From Bacteroidia bacterium (lineage in GTDB: Bacteria; Bacteroidota; Bacteroidia; Bacteroidales; Prolixibacteraceae): a DNA stretch of 64,000 nt. The translations under genes and the position numbers were made by a program. The notes below the pieces were generated by a model, which worked only from the letters and a program-made list of their open reading frames with translations, searched no databases and had not been told where the DNA came from. The DNA lies in the NCBI GenBank assembly GCA_025358025.1, contig JANYKW010000099.1:248001-312000 (forward strand). Direction: 5' to 3'. This document shows, piece by piece, positions 1 to 8,594 of this stretch (within the stretch, counting starts at the first letter, position 1; every line of letters begins with the position of its first letter).

Positions 1-2565
1 GTGTTCCAGTTCATACTGGCAACGCATCATACCGGTAGAACCGGCAAGAACATTGGCTGGCGTACCGGCTTTGGATTCCAAACGTCGAAAATAACCCAAC
101 GCTTTTTCAAACTCTTTTGCATCGAAAGCCAGACCGGCTGCCTTGGAAAGAGCACTTTCCGTGAAAAGGTTGTCAGGTTCTGCCAAAACAGCATCATAGT
201 CCAGCAAGGCTGCACTGCCTTCGCCGGCATTATAAGCACATTCTGCCCTGTAAAAACGTGCATTGACCGTGAAATTTCCCTGGGGGAAGTTGTTGAGGTA
301 CCTGGTGAGCTGTTCTCCGGCATTTGAAGATTGTGTCATGTAAAGCTTTTCTGCCGCAAAATAGGTGAGCGAATCCTGTTCATTTTGGGATGGGGTAGCA
401 CCCTTGCCCAATTTTTTGGTATACGCGATGTAATCTTCCACCTGGTTGTTCTCCATGTAGTTATTCTTTATCCCGGTGAGAGCTCCCCTGGCTTCAGGTG
501 TATCGGGATAGCGGTCGATCACCTCTTTATAATAGGTTATTGAAGTTTCGTACTGATTCTGGTTGTATGCAATCAAACCAAGCTGGACCAGTGCTTTAGG
601 TATCAAAGGGCTCTCAGGGTACTTGGCTATCAGATCTTTGTAACCTGATTTGGCATTTTCAAAGTCGGATAATTTTTCATAAGCCTTTCCGGTTTCGAAA
701 AGCGCATCATCAAAGTAGGCTGATTCAGGGTACTTGGATAAAAGCTCCCCGAGCTCGGAAATCTTGGTCTGATGGTTCTGCATCAGTCCATGTGTGAATG
801 CCATCTGGAACAACGAATAATCTGCGTTGGCAGAATTAAGGCTCCTGGATTTTTGATAATAATTCAGTGCCTCATCGAAATTTCTGCTGGCATACTGACA
901 GTCGCCAAGCCGGTTATATGCATCTGCAGACAGCTTCCCGTCAGATGATTTTGAGAGCTCAATATACTTGTTAAAACTGGATGCTGCCTGCACAAGTTCT
1001 TGTTTATTAAATAATTGATACCCTATATTGTAGAATGATAGCGCATACTCCTCTAATTTCTGACTTCCCGGCAGGGACTGAAACTTTTTGTATTCTGCAA
1101 ATGCTTCATCAGGTTTGCCAAGTCTGGAGAGCGTTTCGGCCCTCCAATATTGGGCCCGGGCTTTCAAAATGGCGTTTGAAGATCCAATCTCCAGGGAGAG
1201 ATCAAAGAGCCGGAGGGCTCCGGCAAAATTAATATCACGGAAAACCTCCATCCCTCGATAGAGCGATACCCGCTGGTAGGCTTTCCGGATGGAGGGGGTC
1301 TTCACCTTGATGCGATCCATCGAAGCAAGTGCATCCTTGTAATTGTGTGTTGTCATGAAAACATTAACAAGGTAGTTATATGCCAGATCATTTTCTTTGG
1401 CGTCGGGATATTCTGCGATGTACTTGTCAAAGGCCCTGATGGATTCGTTGAAGGGCGAATAATCGAGCTCGTAAGTTGCTTTGGCATACTGAAACAGCGC
1501 ATCCTTTCTGATTTGAGGATTAAAATTCATCTCTGAGGCGTGCTGAAATGCCAGCAATCCCTTCTGCTTTTCCCCTTTTTTCATATAAAGCGCTCCCAAT
1601 TGATAGTAAGTTCCCTGAGAGATCGCGTCTTTTTTCTGAATGGATTTTTCGTACCAGAAGATGGCCTGGTCTGAGCGTCCGGCTTTCTCCTGGCAAAAAC
1701 CTGCAACATAACAGTCTTCCCTGCTAACCTCCTTATTTTTGAAGTATTTATCAATCAATTCAGTAGCAGAATTGTATTGAGCCAGCTGGTAATATGAAGT
1801 AACCAGGATCCTGGCTAACTCGAATTTTCGTTCATCTGGTGCCTTTGCCAGCAACGGAACCCCCAACTGCAATACTTCATCATACAGACCTTTGGCAAAA
1901 GTGATCTGAACCTGGTAAAATGGAATTATTTTAAAGTAGGCAGGACTGTTTTCCAGTTTTTTAAATTCAGTAAGTGCCTCATCGTAATTGCCTTCCAGGT
2001 AATTGATGTGTGCCCAGTAATATTTTGAAGCTTCACCAAAGGTACTTTTATTGCTCCTCAACTGATTGAAATTTGCTTTGGCCCGTTCTGTTTCACCTGT
2101 TTCGAGCAGGGATACGCCGGAATAGTAAAGATATTTTTCATGCTCCTCATCGGTAAACGCCGAAGTCTCCAGCCTGGCGAAAAGCTGCAACGTCTCTTTG
2201 TACTTTTTTTGATTGAAAGAGAGACTGCCAAGGCGGAAAAGAGCCGCATTCATCAATGGCGATTCGGGCTGATCCTCCATGAATTTCTTCAGTTCCGCTT
2301 CCCCGTTGGGGTTGCCTAGTTCGAGCCTCGAGGCTGCTATATAATAGGCTGCTGAATTGGATAATAATCCATCATTTTTTGCCTGCAGCTCCTCAAAAAT
2401 GTGAATGGCAGAACCGTAATTGGCCTTTTCAAACAATGAAACACCTTCGTTATAAAGCTTTGCAGTTTCACCTGTGCCGATCCTGATATTTTGTGCAATG
2501 ACCGTCAGGCATGGGAAAATAAATGGAACCAGGATAAGAATTAATCTTTTTATTTTGGATCTCAT
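1..2565 (-). CDS. Large tetratricopeptide-repeat protein, 3' end outside window
   Basis: The minus strand reads open from an ATG at 2563-2565 to the left edge (855 codons, no stop), so the C-terminus lies outside the window. Residues 1-24 look like a signal peptide (MRSKIKRLILILVPF, ending near ALTVIAQN-type sequence), so the protein is exported to the periplasm or outer membrane side. The rest is a long run of about 34-residue helical repeats with TPR-like signatures such as AYYIAASRLELGNP, YYQLGALYMKKGEK and DDALFETGKAYEKL. TPR arrays act as protein-protein scaffolds; the exported arrangement resembles BamD/YbgF-type or gliding/secretion-associated TPR proteins of Bacteroidota, but the exact role cannot be assigned. 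It is divergent from the FtsE-like gene, 146 bp away. Confidence 0.85.
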   Translation of the reverse strand, partial: MRSKIKRLILILVPFIFPCLTVIAQNIRIGTGETAKLYNEGVSLFEKANYGSAIHIFEELQAKNDGLLSNSAAYYIAASRLELGNPNGEAELKKFMEDQPESPLMNAALFRLGSLSFNQKKYKETLQLFARLETSAFTDEEHEKYLYYSGVSLLETGETERAKANFNQLRSNKSTFGEASKYYWAHINYLEGNYDEALTEFKKLENSPAYFKIIPFYQVQITFAKGLYDEVLQLGVPLLAKAPDERKFELARILVTSYYQLAQYNSATELIDKYFKNKEVSREDCYVAGFCQEKAGRSDQAIFWYEKSIQKKDAISQGTYYQLGALYMKKGEKQKGLLAFQHASEMNFNPQIRKDALFQYAKATYELDYSPFNESIRAFDKYIAEYPDAKENDLAYNYLVNVFMTTHNYKDALASMDRIKVKTPSIRKAYQRVSLYRGMEVFRDINFAGALRLFDLSLEIGSSNAILKARAQYWRAETLSRLGKPDEAFAEYKKFQSLPGSQKLEEYALSFYNIGYQLFNKQELVQAASSFNKYIELSKSSDGKLSADAYNRLGDCQYASRNFDEALNYYQKSRSLNSANADYSLFQMAFTHGLMQNHQTKISELGELLSKYPESAYFDDALFETGKAYEKLSDFENAKSGYKDLIAKYPESPLIPKALVQLGLIAYNQNQYETSITYYKEVIDRYPDTPEARGALTGIKNNYMENNQVEDYIAYTKKLGKGATPSQNEQDSLTYFAAEKLYMTQSSNAGEQLTRYLNNFPQGNFTVNARFYRAECAYNAGEGSAALLDYDAVLAEPDNLFTESALSKAAGLAFDAKEFEKALGYFRRLESKAGTPANVLAGSTGMMRCQYELEH

Positions 2566-2711
2566 GGGGTCTTTTTCAGTCTCAAAATATTAATTCAACA
2601 GCCTAAAAATACTCTTGAAGCTATAATTTAAGATTTCGACAGATCGTCAAAAAAACTTAGATTTGTATTTTATGGCTTTTACAAAATTAGGATTTTATCA
2701 ATACTTCACCC

Positions 2712-3434
2712 ATGGCAGAAGAAATAATCAAGCTGAAAAATGCAGATATCTATCAACAAGAGAGTTTGGTGTTGAAAGAAGTCAACCTGACGCTTCATCA
2801 AGGAGAGTTTCTATACATCATCGGAAAGGTTGGAAGCGGGAAAACCAGTTTATTGAAGGCTTTTTACCACGAAATTCCGCTGGTTAACGGTGAAGGTTCC
2901 ATCTTGGGTTACGATTTGCACAACATTAAGATGAATGAGATTCCATACCTGCGAAGGAGGCTTGGAATCATCTTCCAGGATTTCCAGCTTTTGCACGATC
3001 GCTCCGTGCAGAAAAATTTTGAGTTTGTACTTCGTGCTACCGGATGGCGGCAGGAACGCGCCATCCAGGATCGCATTGCTGAAGTGTTGAATCTGGTCGA
3101 GATGCCCGATGCCGGATCGAAAATGCCACACCGTCTTTCAGGTGGGGAACAGCAAAGAATCGTTATCGCCCGGGCCATGCTCAACAATCCTCAAATTATC
3201 CTTGCTGACGAACCTACCGGGAATCTGGACCCTGAAACCTCACGGAAGCTGATGGAACTTCTGCAGGAGATTAACAGGGATGGCGTGACTGTCGTGATGG
3301 CTACCCATGATTATGAAATGATCCGGCTCTTTCCGGCCCGGCGCGTGATTTGCGAAAACGGTGAGCTGAAAGAGCTTATTCCTCCTCCGGAACCCCTGGA
3401 CTTTGACATGCTCCTGGCAGAAGAGGAGATATAA
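2712..3434 (+). CDS. ftsE: FtsE-like ABC transporter ATP-binding protein
   Basis: 240 residues, a single ABC ATPase domain with Walker A at 38-46 (GKVGSGKTS), Q-loop FQDFQLLHD, signature LSGGEQQR, Walker B ILADEPTGNLDPE and switch His in MATHDYEMI. The length, the short linkers and the GNLDPET motif match FtsE, the ATPase that with FtsX controls peptidoglycan hydrolases at the division septum. The Walker A is GKVGSGKT rather than the more usual GxSGSGKS/T; the catalytic Lys and Thr are kept. No FtsX-like membrane partner lies next to it, and the downstream gene is murB, also a cell-wall gene, about 130 bp away. A TAGATTTG element at 2658-2665 fits a -7 promoter box. It could be another LolD/FtsE-type ATPase; FtsE is the best fit. 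Confidence 0.85.
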   Translation: MAEEIIKLKNADIYQQESLVLKEVNLTLHQGEFLYIIGKVGSGKTSLLKAFYHEIPLVNGEGSILGYDLHNIKMNEIPYLRRRLGIIFQDFQLLHDRSVQKNFEFVLRATGWRQERAIQDRIAEVLNLVEMPDAGSKMPHRLSGGEQQRIVIARAMLNNPQIILADEPTGNLDPETSRKLMELLQEINRDGVTVVMATHDYEMIRLFPARRVICENGELKELIPPPEPLDFDMLLAEEEI

Positions 3435-3522
3435 GATTTGAGATATTAGACAGGAGAAATGTGGCATAAGTACGAAACGAAAAATTGTAAAAAGCTAAAA
3501 TGAGGACTATACAATCAAAATT

Positions 3523-3562
3523 CACTCATAACCTATAACTCATAACTTTCAACTCTCAACTT
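3523..3562. repeat. Degenerate short-unit array (ACTCATAAC words)
   Basis: About 40 bp made of variants of one word: ACTCATAACCT, ATAACTCATAACT, TTCAACTCTCAACTT. It ends 4 bp before the murB start codon, so it would form the immediate 5' leader of murB. Same style as the other low-complexity arrays in this window. Confidence 0.7.
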
Positions 3563-3566
3563 CCCC

Positions 3567-4589
3567 ATGTACAAACTAGTACCAAATTTTCCACTCAAAC
3601 ACCACAACAGTTTCGGTCTGGATGTTAGCGCTAGTTATTGGCTTACCATCGAAAGTACAGAAGACTGGAACAGTGCAATAGCGCAATATCCTCATCTGTT
3701 GCAGGAGAAGAGGTTGATCGTCGGAGCTGGTACCAATCTTTTGTTTATGCGCGATTTCGATGGATTGGTTATTTCTCCTGACTTTTTCGGTTATTCCATA
3801 GCATATCAGGACGATCAGATAGTCGAACTGGAAGTTGGTGCAGGCGTGGAGTGGGATGATTTGGTGGCTCATTGTGTGAAGAATGGATGGTTCGGTGTTG
3901 AGAATCTATCCCTTATACCAGGAAAAGTAGGTGCAGCACCGGTTCAAAATATCGGTGCTTATGGTGTTGAGGTTGCGGATGTGATTGTTAAAGTGAATTG
4001 CCTGAATCTGGAAAATACTGAATTTAAGAGCTTTAACAACGATCAGTGTCATTTCAACTACCGTACCAGTATTTTTAAGGAGAAATATTTGAATCAATTG
4101 ATGGTAACTACGGTGGTTTTCAGGCTTCAAAAGCAGGGTAAGATCTTCACCGGATATGGTGATCTCGAAAAGTCAGTTCGTGAGCTCGGTGTGCCATCGC
4201 TTGAGAATGTAAGGAGAGCAGTAATTCTCACCAGGGAATCTAAACTGCCTGATCCTAAAGTTCTTGGCAATGCGGGTAGCTTCTTCAAAAATCCTGTAGT
4301 TACAGAAGAAGTAGCTGCAGCACTTGAAGATCTTCTGTCCGGACTGCCTGTATATCAGCTGATTGATGGTTTCGTGAAGGTTGGTGCAGGATTTCTTATC
4401 GAACAGGCAGGCTGGAAGGGCCGCAAGCTGGGTCACGCTGCGGTGCATGACATGCAAGCCCTGGTACTGGTTAACAGGGGAGGGGCAAGCGGACAGGAAA
4501 TCCTGGCGCTGTCACAAGCTATTCAGCTGGATGTTTTGGAGAAGTACGGGGTGAAACTCGAACCGGAAGTTCAGCTTGTGGAAGGGTAG
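3567..4589 (+). CDS. murB: UDP-N-acetylenolpyruvoylglucosamine reductase MurB
   Basis: Reduces UDP-GlcNAc-enolpyruvate to UDP-MurNAc with NADPH and FAD in the cytoplasm, the second committed step of peptidoglycan precursor synthesis. The 340-residue length matches type I (E. coli-like, about 342) MurB. FAD-domain motifs are visible: GAGTNLLF (53-60), NLSLIPGKVGAAPVQNIGAYG (113-133) and YRTSIFK (165-171, Arg166). The catalytic serine is S238 in GNAGSFFKNP, followed by GAGFLIEQAGWKG and the terminal EPEVQL segment carrying the third active-site residue, E334. Thus the Arg/Ser/Glu triad is complete. The ATG start follows a low-complexity leader; no ribosome-binding site is obvious, as usual in Bacteroidota. 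Confidence 0.97.
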   Translation: MYKLVPNFPLKHHNSFGLDVSASYWLTIESTEDWNSAIAQYPHLLQEKRLIVGAGTNLLFMRDFDGLVISPDFFGYSIAYQDDQIVELEVGAGVEWDDLVAHCVKNGWFGVENLSLIPGKVGAAPVQNIGAYGVEVADVIVKVNCLNLENTEFKSFNNDQCHFNYRTSIFKEKYLNQLMVTTVVFRLQKQGKIFTGYGDLEKSVRELGVPSLENVRRAVILTRESKLPDPKVLGNAGSFFKNPVVTEEVAAALEDLLSGLPVYQLIDGFVKVGAGFLIEQAGWKGRKLGHAAVHDMQALVLVNRGGASGQEILALSQAIQLDVLEKYGVKLEPEVQLVEG

Positions 4590-4659
4590 TGCTGGTTGTA
4601 AAACATTCACGCTATTTACTTCGGATATATCTTTTCTCTGGTAATCTGGTCGTCGGAAA

Positions 4660-5232
4660 TTATTCAATTTCAATTCCATATTTCTCCAGGAGACCTGAAA
4701 CACCCTGCAGGGAGAATTTTGCTTTTTTTAATCTGTTTATTTCCGGATCAATGGAGTAATGAAAGGCATTTCTAAAATCTGTTTTCTCCAGCAGGCTGTT
4801 TTCAAACATCGCACCGGCCAAATCACAGTTGTTAAAAGAAGATCCACTTAGATCAGACTCTGTAAAATCCACCTCTTGCAAGGAGCTATCTTTGAATTTC
4901 GAGTGCTTAAGGTTTAATTTGAAAAAGGAGGATAGATTCAGCATACATTTTTCAAATTCGATGGAAAAAAGAAAAGTGTTGCAATTTTCGAAGTGTAACC
5001 CCATTAGTTTGCACCTATTGAATCTGACCTCTCTGAAGGCTGTTTGGGAGATTTTCGCCAGACTCAGGTTGCATCCTGTAAAGAGGCAGGCAGTGAAAAC
5101 AAATCCGGAAAGATTAAAATTGGAAAGTTCACAATCGATGAAGGTGCAATTTTCATATTCCCCTTTTGATAACGGATCTTTTGAGAAGTCGGTTTTGGTA
5201 TAGGTCTTTGCTTCCGTGTAATTGTTATTCAT
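4660..5232 (-). CDS. Pentapeptide-repeat protein (Qnr/MfpA-like fold)
   Basis: 190 residues dominated by five-residue repeats of the A(D/N)LXX type, for example CTFIDCELSNFNLSG, CLFTGCNLSLAKIS, SSLQEVDFTESDLSGSSF and CDLAGAMFENSLLEKTDF. This predicts a right-handed quadrilateral beta-helix. No signal peptide, so cytoplasmic. The length and the C-terminal tail that breaks the repeats (INRLKKAKFSLQGVSGLLEKYGIEIE, roughly 165-190) resemble the Qnr group, whose known members protect DNA gyrase by mimicking DNA, and many uncharacterised chromosomal homologues. The sequence does not prove a gyrase-related role. It is convergent with murB and followed by nothing in its own direction within 70 bp. 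Confidence 0.85.
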   Translation of the reverse strand: MNNNYTEAKTYTKTDFSKDPLSKGEYENCTFIDCELSNFNLSGFVFTACLFTGCNLSLAKISQTAFREVRFNRCKLMGLHFENCNTFLFSIEFEKCMLNLSSFFKLNLKHSKFKDSSLQEVDFTESDLSGSSFNNCDLAGAMFENSLLEKTDFRNAFHYSIDPEINRLKKAKFSLQGVSGLLEKYGIEIE

Positions 5233-5275
5233 GATTCTGAAGGAAGAGTAAATATATTTTCAAAATCTAAATTTT

Positions 5276-6340
5276 TCATCTATACACTTTCAATTTATTC
5301 AACGCCTCCTGGTACTTTTGCGCATTTCTGTTGTGTTCTGAGAGATTTTTTGCGAAATTGTGATAACCCGAAAAATCTTCTTTGGCACAGAAATAGAAGT
5401 AGTCGTGGGTGCTATAGTTTAAAACGGCATCCAGGGATGAGATCTCAGGGGAATTTATTGGACCTGGCGGAAGTCCTGTTATTTTGTAGGTATTGTAAGG
5501 ACTATCCACTGAAAGATGCATGGTGAGAATTCGCCGGATCGAATAATCCCCCAGCGCAAAGCGTATGGTTGGATCGGCTTGTAATGGCCAGTTGTTGTGC
5601 AGACGGTTGAGATATACGCCCGCAATAACCGGCTTTTCATCATTTTTGTTACTCTCCTCCTGTACAATCGAGGCAAGTGTGGCCACCTGATCCGCGGTCA
5701 GACCAGACGCTTTAGCCTTCATTTTCCTGGTATCATTCCAGAATTTGTCGTATTCGTACTTCATCCTGAAAAGGAATCCAACGGGTGTTGTGGTCCAGTA
5801 CAAAGAGTAGGTGTTAGGGATGAAGAGAGCGGGCAGGGTCTCTGATTTAAACCCCAGTTTAAGTGCATTGGTATCGTTTTTGAAACATTGGATAAATGAA
5901 AGCGAATCACATTGCAACTGCCGTGCAAGTTTTCCTGCCAGCTCCTCACAGGATCTTATGTTATTGAAAGTCACCTTGACAGGCGTCTGCGCACCGGATC
6001 TCAAAATGTTGACCAGTTTGTTGTTGCTCCAACCCGGCTGGAGACGGTATGCTCCTGGTCTCACATTCGTGCTATAATCCTTTAGCCATGCTAACTGCTT
6101 GAAAGTATTTACTTTTGTGAGGCAACCATGCTCCTTCAGCAACCTGACAACCTGGTCAAAATTGTCACCGTTGTGTATGTATAGCATATAACTGTTGACA
6201 ACATTGGGACCGTAGTATAAATGATGCAGTTGATTAATACTGATGAGCGAAAGTATCAGGAAAGAAGATATCAGGAGAATCAGTTTTTGTCTGATTCCCA
6301 TTTTTCGAATTAAAGTTGCCTTTTGTTTTTCTTTGGTCAT
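5276..6340 (-). CDS. mltG: Endolytic murein transglycosylase MltG (YceG family)
   Basis: A 354-residue membrane-anchored protein that cuts nascent glycan strands near the inner membrane and helps terminate peptidoglycan polymerisation. One transmembrane helix at about residues 18-37 follows a basic N-terminus. A LysM-like subdomain covers roughly 50-110. The YceG catalytic region contains TLASIVQEESNKNDEKPV (221-238); Glu229 is the invariant acid of the ASIVxxE motif, followed by the family motifs AGVYLNRL, LQADPTIRFALGDYSIRRI and YNTYKITGLPPGPINSPE. Length is typical. With ftsE and murB nearby, this end of the window is rich in cell-wall functions, though the strands differ. Confidence 0.96.
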   Translation of the reverse strand: MTKEKQKATLIRKMGIRQKLILLISSFLILSLISINQLHHLYYGPNVVNSYMLYIHNGDNFDQVVRLLKEHGCLTKVNTFKQLAWLKDYSTNVRPGAYRLQPGWSNNKLVNILRSGAQTPVKVTFNNIRSCEELAGKLARQLQCDSLSFIQCFKNDTNALKLGFKSETLPALFIPNTYSLYWTTTPVGFLFRMKYEYDKFWNDTRKMKAKASGLTADQVATLASIVQEESNKNDEKPVIAGVYLNRLHNNWPLQADPTIRFALGDYSIRRILTMHLSVDSPYNTYKITGLPPGPINSPEISSLDAVLNYSTHDYFYFCAKEDFSGYHNFAKNLSEHNRNAQKYQEALNKLKVYR

Positions 6341-6432
6341 TTATCGTGGTAAATTTACAATTTAAAAGTTATTTGTTTAAAGGATCTGTCAAAAGTTTGT
6401 TGATTTCGCAAGACCTTTAAGGGATAAAAGTG

Positions 6433-6440
6433 TATTTTTG
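6433..6440 (+). promoter_or_regulatory. Candidate -7 promoter element for fprA
   Basis: TATTTTTG matches the Bacteroidota -7 consensus TAnnTTTG and sits 30 bp before the ATG at 6471. It overlaps an upstream in-frame TTG (6438), which argues that TTG is not the start codon. No convincing -33 TTG at the usual spacing. Confidence 0.5.
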
Positions 6441-6470
6441 CCGATAAATCAGCAGAAAAAAATACAGCAT

Positions 6471-7691
6471 ATGCATCAGATTAAATTAGCAGAAAACATC
6501 TATTTTTTGGGCTTCAACGATCGTCGGACTGCCCTTTTTGAAAATATTTGGCCCATTCCGGATGGGATCTCCTATAATTCTTATTTAATTGTGGATGAAA
6601 AGATTGCACTGATTGATACCATGGAGCGGCAGTACATCGAAGATTTTCTGGCACGGATTGAAGAGATCATTGGTTTACGCCCGATAGACTACCTGATAAT
6701 CAATCACATGGAACCGGACCATTCGGGCTCGATGAAGGCAATTGTTAACCGCTACCCCAATGTTACCCTGGTTGGCAACAAGAAAACATTTGGCATTGCT
6801 GAAAATCTGGGTTACAATCCGGATAAAGTGGTTGAGGTACATGATAATTCCAGACTGGATCTTGGAGTTGTCAAATTACAGTTTCAAACCATCCCGATGG
6901 TTCACTGGCCCGAAACGATGGTAACCTACGATGAAACGAACAGGATTATCTTTTCAGGTGATGCCTTCGGAAGTTATGGGACCTTGGATGGTGGCGTTTT
7001 TGATGACGAGATCAACCTTGATTTTTATGAGGTGGATGTGATGCGTTATTTTACCAATATTGTGGGCAAATATTGTGCTCATACCCAGCGTGCTATCAAA
7101 AAACTGGTGCCTCTGGATATTAAAATGATTGCCGCAACCCATGGTCCGATCTGGCGCACCAACCTTGAATGGGTCTTGAGCCGTTACAACCGCTGGAGTT
7201 CCTACGAAAAGGAGCAGGGATGCATCATCGTTTATGGTTCCATGTACGGAAATACCCAAAAAATGGCTGAAGTGATTGCCCGCCAGCTCAGTGAGCGGGG
7301 CATCCGGAATATTCGAGTCTATGATTCATCCAAAACACATCCTTCCTACATCATCAATGATATTTTCAGATACAAGGGATTGATTATCGGGAGCTGTGCC
7401 TATAACAACGCGCTATTCCCAAATGTAGAGACCTTATTATCCACCATCGAACACATGGCCATCAAGAACAACTATTTTGCCATTTTTGGCAATTTTCTCT
7501 GGAATGGGGGTGGTGTGAGCAATCTGAAAAAATTTGCCGAACAGATGAATTGGGAAACTGTTTATGAACCGGTCGAAGAAAAAGGAAGCCTGAAGCCTGA
7601 GAAATTCAGGATGTGCGTCGATCTTGCCAATGCCATGGCCGACAAATTACTTTCCATGGATGACGCTAAAACAAGCAGCGCACCAGTCTGA
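6471..7691 (+). CDS. FprA-type flavodiiron protein (A-type flavoprotein)
   Basis: Reduces O2 and/or NO to water or N2O in the cytoplasm of anaerobes, taking electrons from rubredoxin or a similar donor. The ATG at 6471 gives 406 residues. The N-terminal metallo-beta-lactamase-like domain carries the diiron ligands H79-x-E81-x-D83-H84 (NHMEPDHSG), H145 (MVHWPE), D164 (SGDAFG) and H224 (ATHGPIW), so the site is complete. The C-terminal flavodoxin domain starts at about 252 with the FMN loop VYGSMYGNTQKMAE. There is no extra rubredoxin domain, so this is the minimal class A form. Its last 45 bp overlap the 3' end of the convergent prmA gene. Confidence 0.95.
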   Translation: MHQIKLAENIYFLGFNDRRTALFENIWPIPDGISYNSYLIVDEKIALIDTMERQYIEDFLARIEEIIGLRPIDYLIINHMEPDHSGSMKAIVNRYPNVTLVGNKKTFGIAENLGYNPDKVVEVHDNSRLDLGVVKLQFQTIPMVHWPETMVTYDETNRIIFSGDAFGSYGTLDGGVFDDEINLDFYEVDVMRYFTNIVGKYCAHTQRAIKKLVPLDIKMIAATHGPIWRTNLEWVLSRYNRWSSYEKEQGCIIVYGSMYGNTQKMAEVIARQLSERGIRNIRVYDSSKTHPSYIINDIFRYKGLIIGSCAYNNALFPNVETLLSTIEHMAIKNNYFAIFGNFLWNGGGVSNLKKFAEQMNWETVYEPVEEKGSLKPEKFRMCVDLANAMADKLLSMDDAKTSSAPV

Positions 7692-8495
7692 TCGCTCGTA
7701 TGATCTTTCCAGTCTCAACCCCAGCGAGTTTGCTTTCACGACAATAGCATCAAGATCGGTCATGTAAAAACCGCTCATAATCAGTATTCCCCCGGGTTTC
7801 AGAACCTTTCTGTATGCATGCATATCGTGCAGCAGGATGTTTCGCTGGATATTGGCCAATACTACTTCGAATTGCTGATCTGTCAGGAGGTCCGCATCGC
7901 CAGATCTTACCAGGATGTTGCTGATGTTGTTGAGTGCCGCATTCTCCAGGGTATTGTTGGTAGACCACTCATCGATGTCGATGGCAGTGATTTCCCCGGC
8001 ACCTTTCATGGAAGAGAGAATGGAGAGTATTCCTGACCCGCAGCCCATGTCCAGGATGTTTTTCCCTTCCAGATTCTGCTCAAGCATGGTTTTGATCATC
8101 AGATGGGTTGTTTCGTGGTTGCCGGTGCCAAAGGCCATGCGCGGAAAAATGATGATTTCGAATTTTGCTGCAGGATAGCTATCATGAAAAGGAGCACGTA
8201 TTGTGCACTGATCTTCAATTAGTAGAGGCTCGAAGTAGTTTTGTTCCCAAACCTCGTTCCAGTTTTGATCGGCAATAACCTCAGCGGTATATTGAAAACT
8301 GAAGAATTCGTTGCGCTGCAAATTGTCGGCTGTTAGCAGTTCCGGGGTAAAATCTGCAGAACGTATGTAGGCCTCGATTGCATCATCCGTTTCGACAAAA
8401 CTTTCAAAACCCGCGTTACCGAGTTCTGCCATAAGCAGTTCCCGTGCAAGTTCATGATCGTTGCCAAGTTTGCATGTGATTTTGGTGTATTCCAT
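7647..8495 (-). CDS. prmA: Ribosomal protein L11 methyltransferase PrmA
   Basis: S-adenosylmethionine-dependent enzyme that methylates ribosomal protein L11 in the cytoplasm. The 282-residue protein has the PrmA N-terminal domain (substrate recognition, about 1-90), then the Rossmann methyltransferase core with motif I NILDMGCGSGILSI, acidic loop TAIDIDEWSTNNT and motif IV VLANIQRNIL, plus the family motif PRMAFGTGNHETT. Length is close to the usual 280-295. The stop codon lies inside the 3' end of fprA, giving a 45-bp tail-to-tail coding overlap. A word array begins 4 bp upstream of the start codon. Confidence 0.95.
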   Translation of the reverse strand: MEYTKITCKLGNDHELARELLMAELGNAGFESFVETDDAIEAYIRSADFTPELLTADNLQRNEFFSFQYTAEVIADQNWNEVWEQNYFEPLLIEDQCTIRAPFHDSYPAAKFEIIIFPRMAFGTGNHETTHLMIKTMLEQNLEGKNILDMGCGSGILSILSSMKGAGEITAIDIDEWSTNNTLENAALNNISNILVRSGDADLLTDQQFEVVLANIQRNILLHDMHAYRKVLKPGGILIMSGFYMTDLDAIVVKANSLGLRLERSYERSDWCAACFSVIHGK

Positions 8496-8498
8496 AGA

Positions 8499-8592
8499 AA
8501 AGTGAACTAAAGTGCCTAAAGTGAACTAAAGTACTTAAAAAAGCTCTGAATTAACTAAAAGCTAAAAGCTAATAGCTAACAGCTAATAGCTT
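8499..8592. repeat. Two adjacent degenerate word arrays filling the prmA-DUF5686 gap
   Basis: 8499-8540 is built of four 9-11 bp units of the type AAGTGAACTA/AAGTGCCTA/AAGTACTTA. 8558-8592 is built of five to six 7-8 bp AGCTAAT/AGCTAAA/AGCTAAC units. Together they occupy nearly the whole intergenic gap; the second ends just before the stop codon (8595-8597) of the DUF5686 gene. Confidence 0.85.
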
Positions 8593-8594
8593 TC

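Noticed and set aside
6438-6470. TTG start for fprA adding 11 residues
   Set aside because: The TTG overlaps a TATTTTTG -7 element, and the added residues are not part of the family; ATG 6471 matches the usual start.
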